Below the pieces are notes generated by a model that had not been told where the DNA came from, searched no databases, and saw only the letters and a program-made list of their open reading frames with translations. A stretch of 32,089 bases of DNA from Anaerolineae bacterium (GTDB lineage Bacteria > Chloroflexota > Anaerolineae > Epilineales > JAHCIE01): the NCBI GenBank assembly GCA_026129165.1, contig JAHCIP010000032.1, forward strand, positions 1 to 32,089, read 5' to 3'. The number at the start of each line of letters is the position of its first letter. The stretch's first letter is position 1. Of this stretch, positions 1-8,337 are shown one piece after another. The translations under genes and the position numbers were made by a program.

Positions 1-24
1 CACGTGCAGACCTTCGAATGACCT

Positions 25-606
25 ATGGCTAAACAAGACATTCCCCTCTGGCAAATGACACGCCTGGTCGCGCCCGGCCCCGTCGCCCTGGTCAGCCTCA
101 AGTACCGCGACAAGGTCAACTTGCTGGCCGTCGGCTGGGTCAGCGTCCTCAGCCAGACCCCACCCCGCCTGGGCATCGCCATCCACCCCAGCCGCGCCAG
201 TCACGACCTGCTCCGCCGCAGCGGGCAGTTTGGCCTCAGCATCCCTGGCCGCGCCCTAGCCGAAGCCGTCGCCCGCGTCGGCCAGCTCTCCGGCGCGTCG
301 GGGATTGACAAGTTCCAGGCCGCTGGCCTCACCTGGGCCGAACCGAAGCTCATCGAAGCCCCACTGGTCCAGGAGGCGCTGGCCTGGCTGGAATGCGCTA
401 TCGTGGACACCGTAGAGATAGGCGACCATACCCTGTTTGTCGGGGAAGTCCTGGCCGCCCGCGCCGAAGAAGCCGCTTTTCAAGATACGTGGCTCCTACC
501 AGAAGACGAGGAGATGCGGCCGCTGCACCACCTGGGCGGCGCCCGCTACGCGCTGCTCGGCCAGGCGTTCACCGTGACGCTCCGCAAGCCAGACGAAGCG
601 GGTTAA
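25..606 (+). CDS. Flavin reductase-like domain protein (FMN-binding split barrel)
   Basis: This 193-residue protein looks like the flavin reductase / DIM6-NTAB family, which binds FMN in a split beta-barrel and reduces flavin or acts as a small NAD(P)H:flavin oxidoreductase. The family signature is visible near the N-terminus: a PGPVALVS strand, then VNLLAVGWVSVLSQTPPRLGIAI, where the S-x-x-P-P core normally contacts FMN phosphate, then SRASHDLLRRSGQFGLSIP. Length is typical for the family. No signal peptide or membrane segment is seen, so it should be cytoplasmic. No good Shine-Dalgarno precedes the ATG. A TGA at 19-21 closes a frame that is open from the window edge, so an upstream gene may end 3 nt before this start and be co-transcribed with it. 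The substrate is unknown. Confidence 0.8.
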   Translation: MAKQDIPLWQMTRLVAPGPVALVSLKYRDKVNLLAVGWVSVLSQTPPRLGIAIHPSRASHDLLRRSGQFGLSIPGRALAEAVARVGQLSGASGIDKFQAAGLTWAEPKLIEAPLVQEALAWLECAIVDTVEIGDHTLFVGEVLAARAEEAAFQDTWLLPEDEEMRPLHHLGGARYALLGQAFTVTLRKPDEAG

Positions 607-629
607 AACCACTAGACTTCAGGAGAGGC

Positions 630-1901
630 ATGTTCATACGTCTCATCACCAGGGTGGCGGTCATCGCCCTGACCCTCATGGCCGTCTTTGCAGCCCCCCA
701 ATCCACATCCAGCCACCCACTACCCACCACCCACTTAGCCCCACCCACCCGCCTTTCTTCCGTCGCGCGCCCCTGGGCGCCGATTATACTCAACCAGGTC
801 CAACTCCCGGACCTGGTCGGCGCGCCCATCGACCACCTGGCCGTGTGGGTCTACCGCGACGAGGGGTGGCATACCATCCCCTGGCAGGTGGACGAGGTGG
901 ATGTCACTGGCTACACAGCTCACGGGGACAGCAGGTTCAATGGGGCGGACGAGTTGGTGATGATGTTGGACGACCTGGGCCAGCCGGCGCCGACCCGGCT
1001 ACCTGACGCCGACATTGTCCACATTGTCACCGTTACGGATCCTCTCGCGCCAACTGATGGGGGCCGCGTGGCGTATGTCGCCCGCATGACCGTCCCGGTG
1101 GCGCCGCCCGATGTGGGCTATGTCCAGTACGACCCGATGACGCGACGCGTGAGTACCCCACGCTATGTGGTGGGGCTAAACGCCCAGTGGCCCGTGCTGG
1201 ACTATCTTGCCCTCAACGGTTCAGGCGTCAACCTGATGGATCGGTCCAAGCTGCGCCTGATTCTCAATGATTGTGGCTATACGTGTAGTGTGATGACGGA
1301 GGAGCAGTTGCCGCTGCCACCCATGACGCCGCTGAAAGACGGGCCGGTGCGCGTCGTGTTGGACAACCAGGGGAGGATGGCCTACCGCGACTGGTTGTGG
1401 CTGCCGACCCAGGTAGACCTGAGTATCGCGTCAAGGCGGGCGATCCAGGTCCAACTCAGTCTGGACCTGGCGGCTTCTCTGACGGGCGGCCGCTATCGCG
1501 ACGCCAACCGACCCGACGGGGTAGTGGTGGATGGCGAGCCTGACGCTGTGCCCGCGGCGCCCTGGAGTCCCTGGCAGGCGATAGATCACGCCACGGGGCG
1601 GCTGGTTACCCAGTATCAGGTGCGGACGCCCTACGGGGACCTGTATAATTATTACCAGGAGCGCACGACACCCCTCAGCGCCGATACAGGCGATAAGATG
1701 GCCTGGGGCGAACACGGCATCGCGATTGACGAGCCGCAGGGCGGTAAGGTGGCGGTGGATATGGCGCTGTGGGCTTTGCCGGCCGACACGTCGCTAGACG
1801 GGCCAATCCTGGCGCAGCAGGGGGCCGCGCCCCTCGTCGTCACCGTCTCCCGGCCCCAGTTCCCTAACCTCTACCTACCTCTTTTAAGGCGCGGGGAATA
1901 A
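630..1901 (+). CDS. Secreted protein of unknown function
   Basis: A 423-residue protein that I do not assign to a family. The ATG at 630 is preceded by AGGAGAGG, which fixes the start; the same frame is open further upstream only as a shadow inside the flavin reductase gene. Residues about 1-25 form a signal peptide (FIRLITRV, then the hydrophobic VIALTLMAVFAA). The mature part is hydrophilic and rich in aromatic beta-type sequence (WVYRDEGWHTIPWQVDEVDV, FNGADELVMMLDD), suggesting an extracellular beta-rich domain. Two close cysteines (CGYTC) could form a disulfide. The C-terminus NLYLPLLRRGE resembles short YLPL tails I associate with secreted Chloroflexota proteins (from memory, unverified). 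The N-terminal linker is encoded by a C/A-rich run of CCAC-type units at about 695-752 that looks like intergenic repeat sequence. It lies 23 nt after the flavin reductase gene and may share its transcript. Confidence 0.75.
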   Translation: MFIRLITRVAVIALTLMAVFAAPQSTSSHPLPTTHLAPPTRLSSVARPWAPIILNQVQLPDLVGAPIDHLAVWVYRDEGWHTIPWQVDEVDVTGYTAHGDSRFNGADELVMMLDDLGQPAPTRLPDADIVHIVTVTDPLAPTDGGRVAYVARMTVPVAPPDVGYVQYDPMTRRVSTPRYVVGLNAQWPVLDYLALNGSGVNLMDRSKLRLILNDCGYTCSVMTEEQLPLPPMTPLKDGPVRVVLDNQGRMAYRDWLWLPTQVDLSIASRRAIQVQLSLDLAASLTGGRYRDANRPDGVVVDGEPDAVPAAPWSPWQAIDHATGRLVTQYQVRTPYGDLYNYYQERTTPLSADTGDKMAWGEHGIAIDEPQGGKVAVDMALWALPADTSLDGPILAQQGAAPLVVTVSRPQFPNLYLPLLRRGE

Positions 1902-1916
1902 GCGCGTGTGGCAGTT

Positions 1917-3139
1917 TCACGGATAACGTACCACCACCAGCTTATCCTGACCCGACATGGCCCCCCACACCTCGCGGGCATTCCCCAGCAGTTGGCGTAC
2001 ATTGGCGTTGGGCTGCTCATGGCGGAACAGGTCGAAGGCTTCCCGCGTGGGGTCGAAGCGCCATAAGGCGTTGGCGCCAAAGTCGCTGACCCAGACCATG
2101 TCAAACGCATCCACGTAGACGGCATACGTCATAGGGTTATTACCGGGCAGCTTCCACTCGCGCCAGCTATTGGTGGCCGGGTCGTAGCGCGCCAGTTTAC
2201 CGGCGTTCCACTCGCTGACCCAGACCTTGCCCTGCGAGTCAGACCAGACACGCCGCGCCCCCTGGCCCGCCGTCAGTGGGGTGATGACGGTCGCCGTGCC
2301 CGTCCGAGGATCGAGGCGGGCGATGTAGCTACCGGCGAGCGAGGCATAGAAGACCTGACCGTCGGGGGTAGTCGTGATGCCGTAGGGGCCGGGGCCTTTG
2401 GGCGCCTGGAAGGTCTGGACCTGACCCTCAGCCGGGTCTAGCCGACCGTATATGCCGCTCTGGCCGGTGAACCAGAGGACCCCCTGCTTGTCGAAGGTGG
2501 CCGTGTTCAGGTTCGCGTTGGCCGAGCCAGATGGCAGAGGATAGACCTTGACCGCCTCCGTCTGGGGGTCCACTCGCACGATGGCATTCAGGCCGCCATC
2601 GGTAATCCACGGCGCGCCATCGGGGCCAACAATTACCCCGTGCGGGGCCGAGCCAGCGCCCAGTTTGATAGGGCGCGTCTGACCCGTTTTCGGGTCCAGC
2701 CGGCCCAGTTCGCCCGTCGCCTGGGCGGTGTACCATACCGTTCCATCGGGCGCGGGCGCGACATCATGGGGATGGGAGCCGTGTGGGACGGGGTATTCCT
2801 GGACCTTGAGTTGATCGTGGGGGGCGAGGGGCGAGGGCTGAGGGTGAGACGGTCCGCCGAAGACGTAGCGGCGGGAGGACTGGTCGTCGGGCCAACGGCG
2901 CTGGTGGGAGACGTGGCGGTGGCGCGGTTGGGTGAAGCCGTTGGAACGCTTACAGCAGGCGGGAAGGTCGCTGTGACTGGCGGCAGAGGGGGAAGCGCGA
3001 CCGTCGGGGCGAGCGTCGGCGCGGCTGGCACTGGCGCGGACGCCCCGATGTCAGCGCGGCAGCCGGCGAGAAGAGCTAACAGCCAGGCGATCGAGATGAG
3101 CCACGCGGTTGGACGCCCTCGGCCTGGTCGTCTAGACAT
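1917..3139 (-). pseudogene. Frameshifted Vgb-like (streptogramin lyase family) beta-propeller lipoprotein
   Basis: Two overlapping minus-strand frames together make one recognisable gene. The N-terminal frame starts at the ATG at 3139, preceded by GGAGGTAAGGAGAAGG, and encodes MSRRPGRGRPTAW, a hydrophobic segment and the lipobox LLAGC, then a Pro/Ser/Thr-rich linker ending LSPRPSPP. The second frame continues as HDQLKVQEYPVPHGSHPHDV and then a Vgb/SMP-30-type seven-bladed propeller with repeats such as PHGVIVGPDGAPWITD, GVLWFTGQSGIYGRLDP, GKVWVSEWNAGKLARYDP and DMVWVSDFGANALWRFDP. The frames join if one base is restored in the six-G run at 2819-2824. It is therefore a sequencing or assembly slip, a phase-variable gene, or a young pseudogene. 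The Vgb fold is shared by many non-lyase propellers, so antibiotic inactivation should not be assumed. dapF lies just upstream on the same strand, 65 nt away. Confidence 0.75.
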
Positions 3140-3204
3140 CCTTCTCCTTACCTCCTGCTGGTGAAGTCCAACGTCGGGCAACCCAACGCGATGCTGCGCC
3201 ACCC

Positions 3205-4095
3205 TTATGCGTTCTCCTGGGCCAGGAGGCCAATCCACTCGGGCGAGACCTCACCCTCGAACACGCGCGTCGCTGGCCCCGTCATGTACACATCGTCGGT
3301 GTCCTCGCGCCAGTCAATGTTGAGATGGCCGCCGGGGACATAGACGAGCGTGCGCCGCCCGGCGCGGCCCGTCAACACGGCCGCGACCGTCGCCGCGCAG
3401 GCGCCCGTGCCACACGCCAGCGTCAGGCCGGCCCCGCGCTCCCAGGTGCGCATGCTCAAGGTGTGGGTGTCGAGCGCCTGGACAAAGTGGACGTTGGTGC
3501 GCTGGGGGAAGGCGGGGTGTCGTTCGATGGCCGGGCCGAGGGTGAGCAGGTCCACCTGGTCCAGGTCCGGCACGAAGACGACGGCATGCGAGTTGCCGGT
3601 ACTCACACACGTGACTGCGAGCGTCTGGCCGTTGACCTCTAGCGGGGCCTCCACCACCGGACCGCTGCCTGACAGGGGGCGGAGGGTGGTGGGAATGTCG
3701 GCCGGGTCGAGGCGGGGCGGCTGCATGTTGACGCGAACGAGGAATTGGCCCGGCTCGGCCTGGACAATGTGGGTAGTGCGCAGGCCGCTGGCCGTCCGCA
3801 CCACCAGTTCCCCCTGACCGTCCCACAGGTTCTCGTCATACACAAAGCGGGTAAAGCAGCGGATGCCGTTGCCGCACATGCGGGCGATGCTGCCGTCGCT
3901 GTTGAAGATGTGCATGGTAAAGTGGGCATCCTGGGCGGGCAGCACCAACACGAGGCCGTCGGCGCCGATACCCAGGTGGCGGTCACACACGGCCACCGCG
4001 AGTTCATCCATATGCGCTAGTTCAGGTCGGTGACGCGCGTCTACCAGGATAAAGTCGTTGCCTAGCCCATGATACTTGACGAAGCTATTTGACAC
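3205..4095 (-). CDS. dapF: Diaminopimelate epimerase
   Basis: DapF converts LL- to meso-diaminopimelate in lysine and peptidoglycan precursor synthesis, without a cofactor, using two cysteines as acid and base. The protein has 296 residues, slightly longer than the usual 270-280. Diagnostic motifs are KYHGLGNDF at the N-terminus, NSDGSIARMCGNGIRC with catalytic Cys74, STGNSH before the second domain, the ERGAG motif, and LACGTGACA with catalytic Cys228. The start is a GTG at 4095, preceded by AAGGAGG at good spacing, and MSNSFVKYHGLGNDF matches the expected N-terminus. A promoter-like pair lies upstream at 4206-4234. A frameshifted lipoprotein gene follows on the same strand. Cytoplasmic enzyme; both catalytic cysteines are intact. 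Confidence 0.97.
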   Translation of the reverse strand: MSNSFVKYHGLGNDFILVDARHRPELAHMDELAVAVCDRHLGIGADGLVLVLPAQDAHFTMHIFNSDGSIARMCGNGIRCFTRFVYDENLWDGQGELVVRTASGLRTTHIVQAEPGQFLVRVNMQPPRLDPADIPTTLRPLSGSGPVVEAPLEVNGQTLAVTCVSTGNSHAVVFVPDLDQVDLLTLGPAIERHPAFPQRTNVHFVQALDTHTLSMRTWERGAGLTLACGTGACAATVAAVLTGRAGRRTLVYVPGGHLNIDWREDTDDVYMTGPATRVFEGEVSPEWIGLLAQENA

Positions 4096-4205
4096 AGCAC
4101 CCTCCTTGTCGTGAGGCCAACAGGTGGTCCAGCCTGAGCGCGCCTGACTGGCCTTGTCGCCAGGCTTCCAGGCCGCGCCCTGCCTGTCACGACGCCGTAT
4201 CCGTT

Positions 4206-4234
4206 ATCATACCCTATTTTGGCGCGGACACCAA
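4206..4234 (-). promoter_or_regulatory. Candidate sigma-70-type promoter of dapF
   Basis: On the minus strand TTGGTG (4229-4234) and TATGAT (4206-4211) are separated by exactly 17 nt. The predicted transcript would have a leader of about 105 nt before the GTG start of dapF. This is pattern matching only. Confidence 0.45.
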
Positions 4235-4350
4235 ACGCCCCCCCCTGAATATCAAGGCTGTGTCACCGTCAGCCTCCTCATCCGCCCATCTTGCTCCTCC
4301 GTGCTCTGTCATGGGCAACTTTGCACCAGTCTTGCCTGGATACAAAGCTC

Positions 4351-4383
4351 AACCTCCCGAAGGTTCGGAACCTTCGGGAGGTT
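4351..4383. repeat. Dispersed palindrome, copy 1 (CCTCCCGAAGG family)
   Basis: AACCTCCCGAAGGTTC and its exact reverse complement GAACCTTCGGGAGGTT flank a single G, giving a near-perfect 33-nt palindrome. It lies 22 nt beyond the stop codon of the minus-strand TPR gene. No U-run follows it in that direction, so it is a weak terminator at best. Related copies occur at 5467-5502 and 22462-22518. Confidence 0.85.
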
Positions 4384-4404
4384 ATTCAGATAGGGGTGGT
4401 GGGT

Positions 4405-5319
4405 CTAGCAGGCCAGGGCGTAGGAGTGCAGACCCGCACGGGCGACTTCCAGTTCCGGGGCGGCGACAGCCTCGTACAGGGCGACCGAGTCTTCTAATAG
4501 CGGCATGGCCTGGTCACACTGACCGAGATAGACATGCATGACGCCCATCTCGTAGAGCGTATAGGCCGCGCCCACCTCGTCGCCCATCTGCCGCTTCAAG
4601 CGCAGGCTCTCATCAAAGAGCTGGAGCGCCGTCTCAGCCTGCCCCACCGCCATATAGGTGACTGCCTGACCGTGGAGAGCGACTGACAGGGCCTTCAGGT
4701 CGCCCGACTCGCGCGCCAGAGCCGCGCTTTGCCTGAACAAGAGGCGGGCCTCGTCCATCCGCTCCAACTGCGCCACCGTGTTACCCAACTCCAGGAGGAG
4801 CGTCGCTCGCCAGTCTGGGTCCCGCGCCTCATCCGTCAGGTCCAGCGCCTCGCGGTAGGCGGCTTCGGCCTCGGCCCACGCCTCGGCCTCATAGAAGCCG
4901 TAGCCGACGCGGTGAAGCAGTCGGGCGCGGTCCGGCGTCCCCTTGAGCTTCTTAATGTGCTGCCTGGCGTGGGCCAGCGTGGTCAACGTCGCGGCGTCGT
5001 GCTGCGCCTGCTGCGCCTCGGCTAAGCCGAGCAGCGCCTCGATCTGGTCATGCGCATCCGCCAGCTTGTCCACGGCCGCCTTGAAGTGGTTCACGGCCAG
5101 GTCAGGCTCTCCCATCGCCGTCAGGACCCGCCCTGCCAGATGGTGAGCGTAGCCTTCGCCGTCGCCGCACTTCGCCTGCTCATAGGCCGCCTCGGCGGCG
5201 TAGGCCAGGGAGAGCGCCTTATCCAGGTCTCCCAGATCAAGGGCCTGCTGCGCCTGCCGGAGCAGGTCCTGGCCCTTGTGAACATCGTGCTGCATACCTC
5301 GTCGGCTTAACACTAACAC
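4405..5319 (-). CDS. Tetratricopeptide-repeat protein
   Basis: A 304-residue protein made almost entirely of TPR-type helical hairpins. Visible repeats include ALDLGDLDKALSLAYAAEAAYEQAK, ARLLHRVGYGFYEAEAWAEAEAAYREAL, DEARLLFRQSAALARESGDLKALSVALHG and GQAETALQLFDESLRLKRQMGDEVGAAYTLYEMGVMHVYLGQCDQAMPLLEDSVALYE. The spacing and G/A/Y positions match the TPR consensus, so it probably serves as a protein-interaction scaffold in the cytoplasm. No effector domain or membrane segment is seen. The chosen GTG at 5319 is preceded by GGAAGGAGACAATC, a strong ribosome binding site; the ATG at 5295 is a weaker alternative. It stands between two copies of the same palindrome and need not be co-transcribed with its neighbours. 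Confidence 0.85.
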   Translation of the reverse strand: MLVLSRRGMQHDVHKGQDLLRQAQQALDLGDLDKALSLAYAAEAAYEQAKCGDGEGYAHHLAGRVLTAMGEPDLAVNHFKAAVDKLADAHDQIEALLGLAEAQQAQHDAATLTTLAHARQHIKKLKGTPDRARLLHRVGYGFYEAEAWAEAEAAYREALDLTDEARDPDWRATLLLELGNTVAQLERMDEARLLFRQSAALARESGDLKALSVALHGQAVTYMAVGQAETALQLFDESLRLKRQMGDEVGAAYTLYEMGVMHVYLGQCDQAMPLLEDSVALYEAVAAPELEVARAGLHSYALAC

Positions 5320-5466
5320 GATTGTCTCCTTCCAAACAGTACACCTACTACTCCTTCAGCGGAACATTTAACTACTCTATCCAACTGTACGCACGTTGGC
5401 GCTGGCTGTATTTCCCAAACCAGGACGAACGGCCTAAATGAGAGATTTCTTATCCACGCCAATAAA

Positions 5467-5502
5467 CAACCTCCCGAAGGGTTCCAACCCTTCGGGAGGT
5501 TG
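5467..5502 (-). terminator. Palindrome copy 2, probable terminator of the HtrA-type gene
   Basis: CAACCTCCCGAAGGGTT and its exact reverse complement (17-bp arms, 2-nt centre) lie 22 nt after the stop of the minus-strand HtrA-type gene. On the minus strand the stem is followed by TTTATT, so termination is plausible. It belongs to the same repeat family as 4351-4383. Confidence 0.6.
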
Positions 5503-5524
5503 CGCCGATAGGCTCTTAAACCGA

Positions 5525-6763
5525 TTAGCGCCCGGCTAGCTTGATCGTCAGCGTCTGCTTCTGGCCGTTGCGATAAATCGTGACCGCCACCTGATCCCCC
5601 ACTTTGCGCCGCATCAGGACGTTGACCAGGGGATGGTCTTCATTCAACGGCGTGCTGTCAATGTCAGACACAATATCGCCGCGCTGGATACCCGCCTGAG
5701 CCGCCGGGCTGCCGCGTTCCACATCTTGCACAAACAGGCCGTAGGGAACAGGCAACGCATAGGTGGCGGCCAGGGCGGGGGTGATCTCCTGGTAGCGCAC
5801 GCCCAGGTACGGGTGTTCGACCTTGCCACTGGCGATCAGCTGCGAGGCCACGTCGCGCACGGTGGCGCTGGGGATGGAGAACCCTAAGCCTTCGGCCACC
5901 TCACCTGTGTTGACACTCAGCCGATTGTTGGTCGGATCGGCGCGAACAATGGCCGTGTTGATGCCGACGATCTGGCCGGCCAGGTTGACCAGAGGACCGC
6001 CCGAATTGCCGTGGTTGATGGCGGCGTCGGTCTGAATCAGTCCCTCCAGCGAGTAGTTCTGGTTCACGTCGAGGGTGCGGTTGACCGCGCTGACGACACC
6101 GACGGTCACGCTGCCACGAAACTCGCCCAACGGGCTACCAATGGCGACCACCGTCTCGCCCTCTTGCAGGATGGTCGAGTCACCCAACTCGGCATAGGCC
6201 GGCACAGGCAAGCCAATCTTCAGCACGGCGAGGTCGTTGTAGGGATCGGATCCAACGAGGATGGCTGGCGTAGACGCCTTCGTGCCGTCGGCGAAGACGA
6301 TCTCGAGCCGCGCCGCCTTGTCCACCACGTGGAAGTTCGTCACGATGTGGCCGTCGGCGTCAATAATCACCCCTGAGCCAGAGGCCTTCGCGTCCTGCTG
6401 GCGCATCATCGGGCCGAAACCAAACGGCAGGAAGCCCTGGGGGACGACGGCCTGCGGCTGGAGCGTATTGACCACCGTCACGACGGCCGGCTTGACCTTG
6501 CGCACGGCGTCCACCACAGCGGAATCCTGCTTGACACTCATGGTTTGCGACAGAGGGGCAGGGGCCGTCTGAACCTGCGCGGCAAACTCCCGCCGCGCCA
6601 GGAGGTAGCCGCCTCCAGCGCCCAGGCCCGCGCTCACTGCCACCAGCAACACAAAGCCGACCAGGGCGAGGCAGGTCCACAGGCGCGACCACCGGCGGGG
6701 CGGAGGCAAGTGGGCGGCCGGCGAGTGGGTCTCAAACACGTCTACGGGCTGTTCTCCAAACAT
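5525..6763 (-). CDS. HtrA/DegP-type serine protease, S1C family with PDZ domain
   Basis: A 412-residue membrane-anchored protease for protein quality control outside the cytoplasmic membrane. A short cytoplasmic N-terminus is followed by one transmembrane anchor (about residues 29-54, CLALVGFVLLVAVSAGLGAG). The trypsin-like domain (about 80-285) has the full triad: His145 in TNFHVVD, Asp177 in DPYNDLAVLKI, and Ser254 in NHGNSGGPL. One PDZ domain follows (about 310-410; YLGVRYQEIT, GSPAAQAGIQRGDIVSDID). Length and one-PDZ layout match DegS/HtrA-type enzymes. The upstream leader carries a 9-bp inverted repeat (6796-6819). An S41 protease gene lies upstream on the same strand, which fits an envelope-proteolysis group. 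All catalytic residues are intact. Confidence 0.96.
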   Translation of the reverse strand: MFGEQPVDVFETHSPAAHLPPPRRWSRLWTCLALVGFVLLVAVSAGLGAGGGYLLARREFAAQVQTAPAPLSQTMSVKQDSAVVDAVRKVKPAVVTVVNTLQPQAVVPQGFLPFGFGPMMRQQDAKASGSGVIIDADGHIVTNFHVVDKAARLEIVFADGTKASTPAILVGSDPYNDLAVLKIGLPVPAYAELGDSTILQEGETVVAIGSPLGEFRGSVTVGVVSAVNRTLDVNQNYSLEGLIQTDAAINHGNSGGPLVNLAGQIVGINTAIVRADPTNNRLSVNTGEVAEGLGFSIPSATVRDVASQLIASGKVEHPYLGVRYQEITPALAATYALPVPYGLFVQDVERGSPAAQAGIQRGDIVSDIDSTPLNEDHPLVNVLMRRKVGDQVAVTIYRNGQKQTLTIKLAGR

Positions 6764-6795
6764 AGTCTTCTCTCAACAGTGCGGCGGACACGATT

Positions 6796-6819
6796 AGAGA
6801 TGGCACGTGGGCCATCTCT
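6796..6819 (-). promoter_or_regulatory. Inverted repeat at the likely transcription start of the HtrA-type gene
   Basis: AGAGATGGC and GCCATCTCT (9-bp perfect arms, 6-nt loop ACGTGG) lie just downstream of a TACAAT -10-like hexamer on the minus strand (6829-6834). The position fits either an operator overlapping the start of transcription or a leader hairpin. No convincing -35 box was found. Confidence 0.4.
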
Positions 6820-6894
6820 GCTACCCTTATTGTAGCCAGAACGACTAAAACCTGGCTGAGAGTTAGGTTAGAAGTGAGTGAGAGTTTGCCAGGA

Positions 6895-8307
6895 TCATCG
6901 GACCGTCCCCAGCAGATACTGGATCGCGCGGTCGAGTTGCGGGTCGCGGCCGGCCGTCCGATCCTCCGGCGTGCGCGGCACGTAGATATCCGGCGCGATG
7001 CCCTGGCCGTGGACCCAGGTTCCGCTCGGCGTCAGCCAGCGGGCAATGGTCAGGCGGACCCCGCCCTGCCCCTTCTGGAGTGTGCGCCAATCCTGGACGG
7101 TGCCCTTGCCGAACGTCGTCTCGCCGATGAGCGTCCCCCGCCCTCGGTCCTTGAGGGCCCCGGCCACAATCTCCGACGCGCTCGCGCTGCCCTGGTCGGT
7201 CAGCACGACCAGCGGAGTCTTCGTCGCCAGCCCGCCGGGCCGCGCCGTGTACGTCTGGCGGACGCCGTCCGCGCCCTCTTCGTACATCACCACCCCATCG
7301 CCAATGAACTGGCTGGCGATGTCAATGGCGGCGAACAGGCTGCCGCCAGGGTTGCCACGCAGGTCGAGAATCAGACCCTTGGGCGAGGCCGACATCATCA
7401 GCGTCAACGCCTCGCGCATGTCAGCCGCCGAGCGCTGGCCGAAGCTCGCCAGCCGCACGTAGACCAGGCCCGCGTCGCGGGCGAAGGCGGGTAGGTCACG
7501 CGCCTCGACGTTCTTGGTGACAATGCGCGCGCGGGTGATAGTGAACTCAAGGGGCCTGGCCTCGCCGGCCCGCTCGATGGTCAGCCTGACCGTTGTGCCC
7601 GCCGCGCCCCGCACCAGCTTGCTCAACTCGTTCATGGTCAGGCCAGCGACGCTCTTGCCGTCCACCTGGGCGATGATGTCGCCGGGCCGCAAGCCGGCCT
7701 GCTCAGCGGGCGAGCCAGCGATGGGGGCGACGATGACAATACGGTTGTCCTTCTCCGCCACCTCCACCCCAATGCCCTCGAACTGGCCCTCCAGGTCTTC
7801 CGACAGTTGGCGAAATGACTCTGGGTCGTTGTAGCCGCTGTAGGGGTCGCCCAGTGTCTTGACCATGCCGTCTAGGGCGCCACGCACCAGGCTCACATCG
7901 TTGATCGGGCGGTTGAGATACTCCTCGTGGATCAGGTCCCACACCTCGCGGAACGCGCCAAAGGCCGCCTGCGTCTCCGCGTCCGACGACGGGGGCAGGT
8001 TAGGGGTACGGGTTGGGGCGCGGGCAACGGTGGGGCGCTCGGTGGGCGTCGGGAAGGGGGTGATGGTTGGTTGGGACGTTGCGGTGGCTGTTCGTGTCGG
8101 CTCTGGGGTGAAAGTCGGTGTTAGGGTGGGCAACGGCGGGGTCGCGGTCGCGGTCGCCGTGCCGCGCAGCGTCTGGGCCAGCGCGGACCCTGGCCCCAGC
8201 CAGGGCAAGGGGGCAATGGACCCGGCCACATAACCCGCGCCAAATAACACCAGGGCCAGGCCGCCCGCCACGAGGGTCAGGCAGGTCCACCGCAACCAAC
8301 GGGGCAT
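6895..8307 (-). CDS. C-terminal processing peptidase, S41 family (CtpA-type)
   Basis: A membrane-anchored S41 peptidase that trims or degrades extracytoplasmic proteins from exposed C-termini. With the ATG at 8307 it has 470 residues. The order is an N-terminal signal anchor (WTCLTLVAGGLALVLFGAGYVAG), a Thr/Pro-rich linker (about 50-105), an N-terminal helical segment (VWDLIHEEYLNRPIN), a PDZ domain (about 178-245, GIGVEVAEKDNRIVIVAPI) and the catalytic domain with LILDLRGNPGG, GSASASEIVAGALKD (predicted nucleophile Ser376) and ETTFGKGTVQ (predicted general base Lys401). The Ser-Lys spacing of 25 matches Prc and CtpA. A GTG at 8334 in the same frame is possible, but AAAGGA precedes the ATG. 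The HtrA-type gene follows on the same strand. Confidence 0.95.
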   Translation of the reverse strand: MPRWLRWTCLTLVAGGLALVLFGAGYVAGSIAPLPWLGPGSALAQTLRGTATATATPPLPTLTPTFTPEPTRTATATSQPTITPFPTPTERPTVARAPTRTPNLPPSSDAETQAAFGAFREVWDLIHEEYLNRPINDVSLVRGALDGMVKTLGDPYSGYNDPESFRQLSEDLEGQFEGIGVEVAEKDNRIVIVAPIAGSPAEQAGLRPGDIIAQVDGKSVAGLTMNELSKLVRGAAGTTVRLTIERAGEARPLEFTITRARIVTKNVEARDLPAFARDAGLVYVRLASFGQRSAADMREALTLMMSASPKGLILDLRGNPGGSLFAAIDIASQFIGDGVVMYEEGADGVRQTYTARPGGLATKTPLVVLTDQGSASASEIVAGALKDRGRGTLIGETTFGKGTVQDWRTLQKGQGGVRLTIARWLTPSGTWVHGQGIAPDIYVPRTPEDRTAGRDPQLDRAIQYLLGTVR

Positions 8308-8337
8308 GACTCGGTCCTTTCTACTCCTCAACACGGC

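Larger units (their letters stand above)
4096..4404. other. Intergenic region between dapF and the TPR gene
   Basis: A 309-nt stretch without a convincing gene. It holds the dapF ribosome binding site and candidate promoter, an eight-C run near 4239, and, at its far end, a perfect 16-bp-arm palindrome (4351-4383) just downstream of the TPR gene. Short frames here lack ribosome binding sites and recognisable protein features. Confidence 0.6.

Noticed and set aside
393..629. Upstream extension of the secreted protein gene
   Set aside because: It overlaps the flavin reductase gene, is Arg/Pro-rich nonsense in character, and the signal peptide starts at 630 with its own ribosome binding site.
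1917..3139. Virginiamycin B lyase as an antibiotic-resistance call
   Set aside because: The propeller family is broad, the protein is a lipoprotein, the catalytic residues were not verified and the gene is frameshifted.
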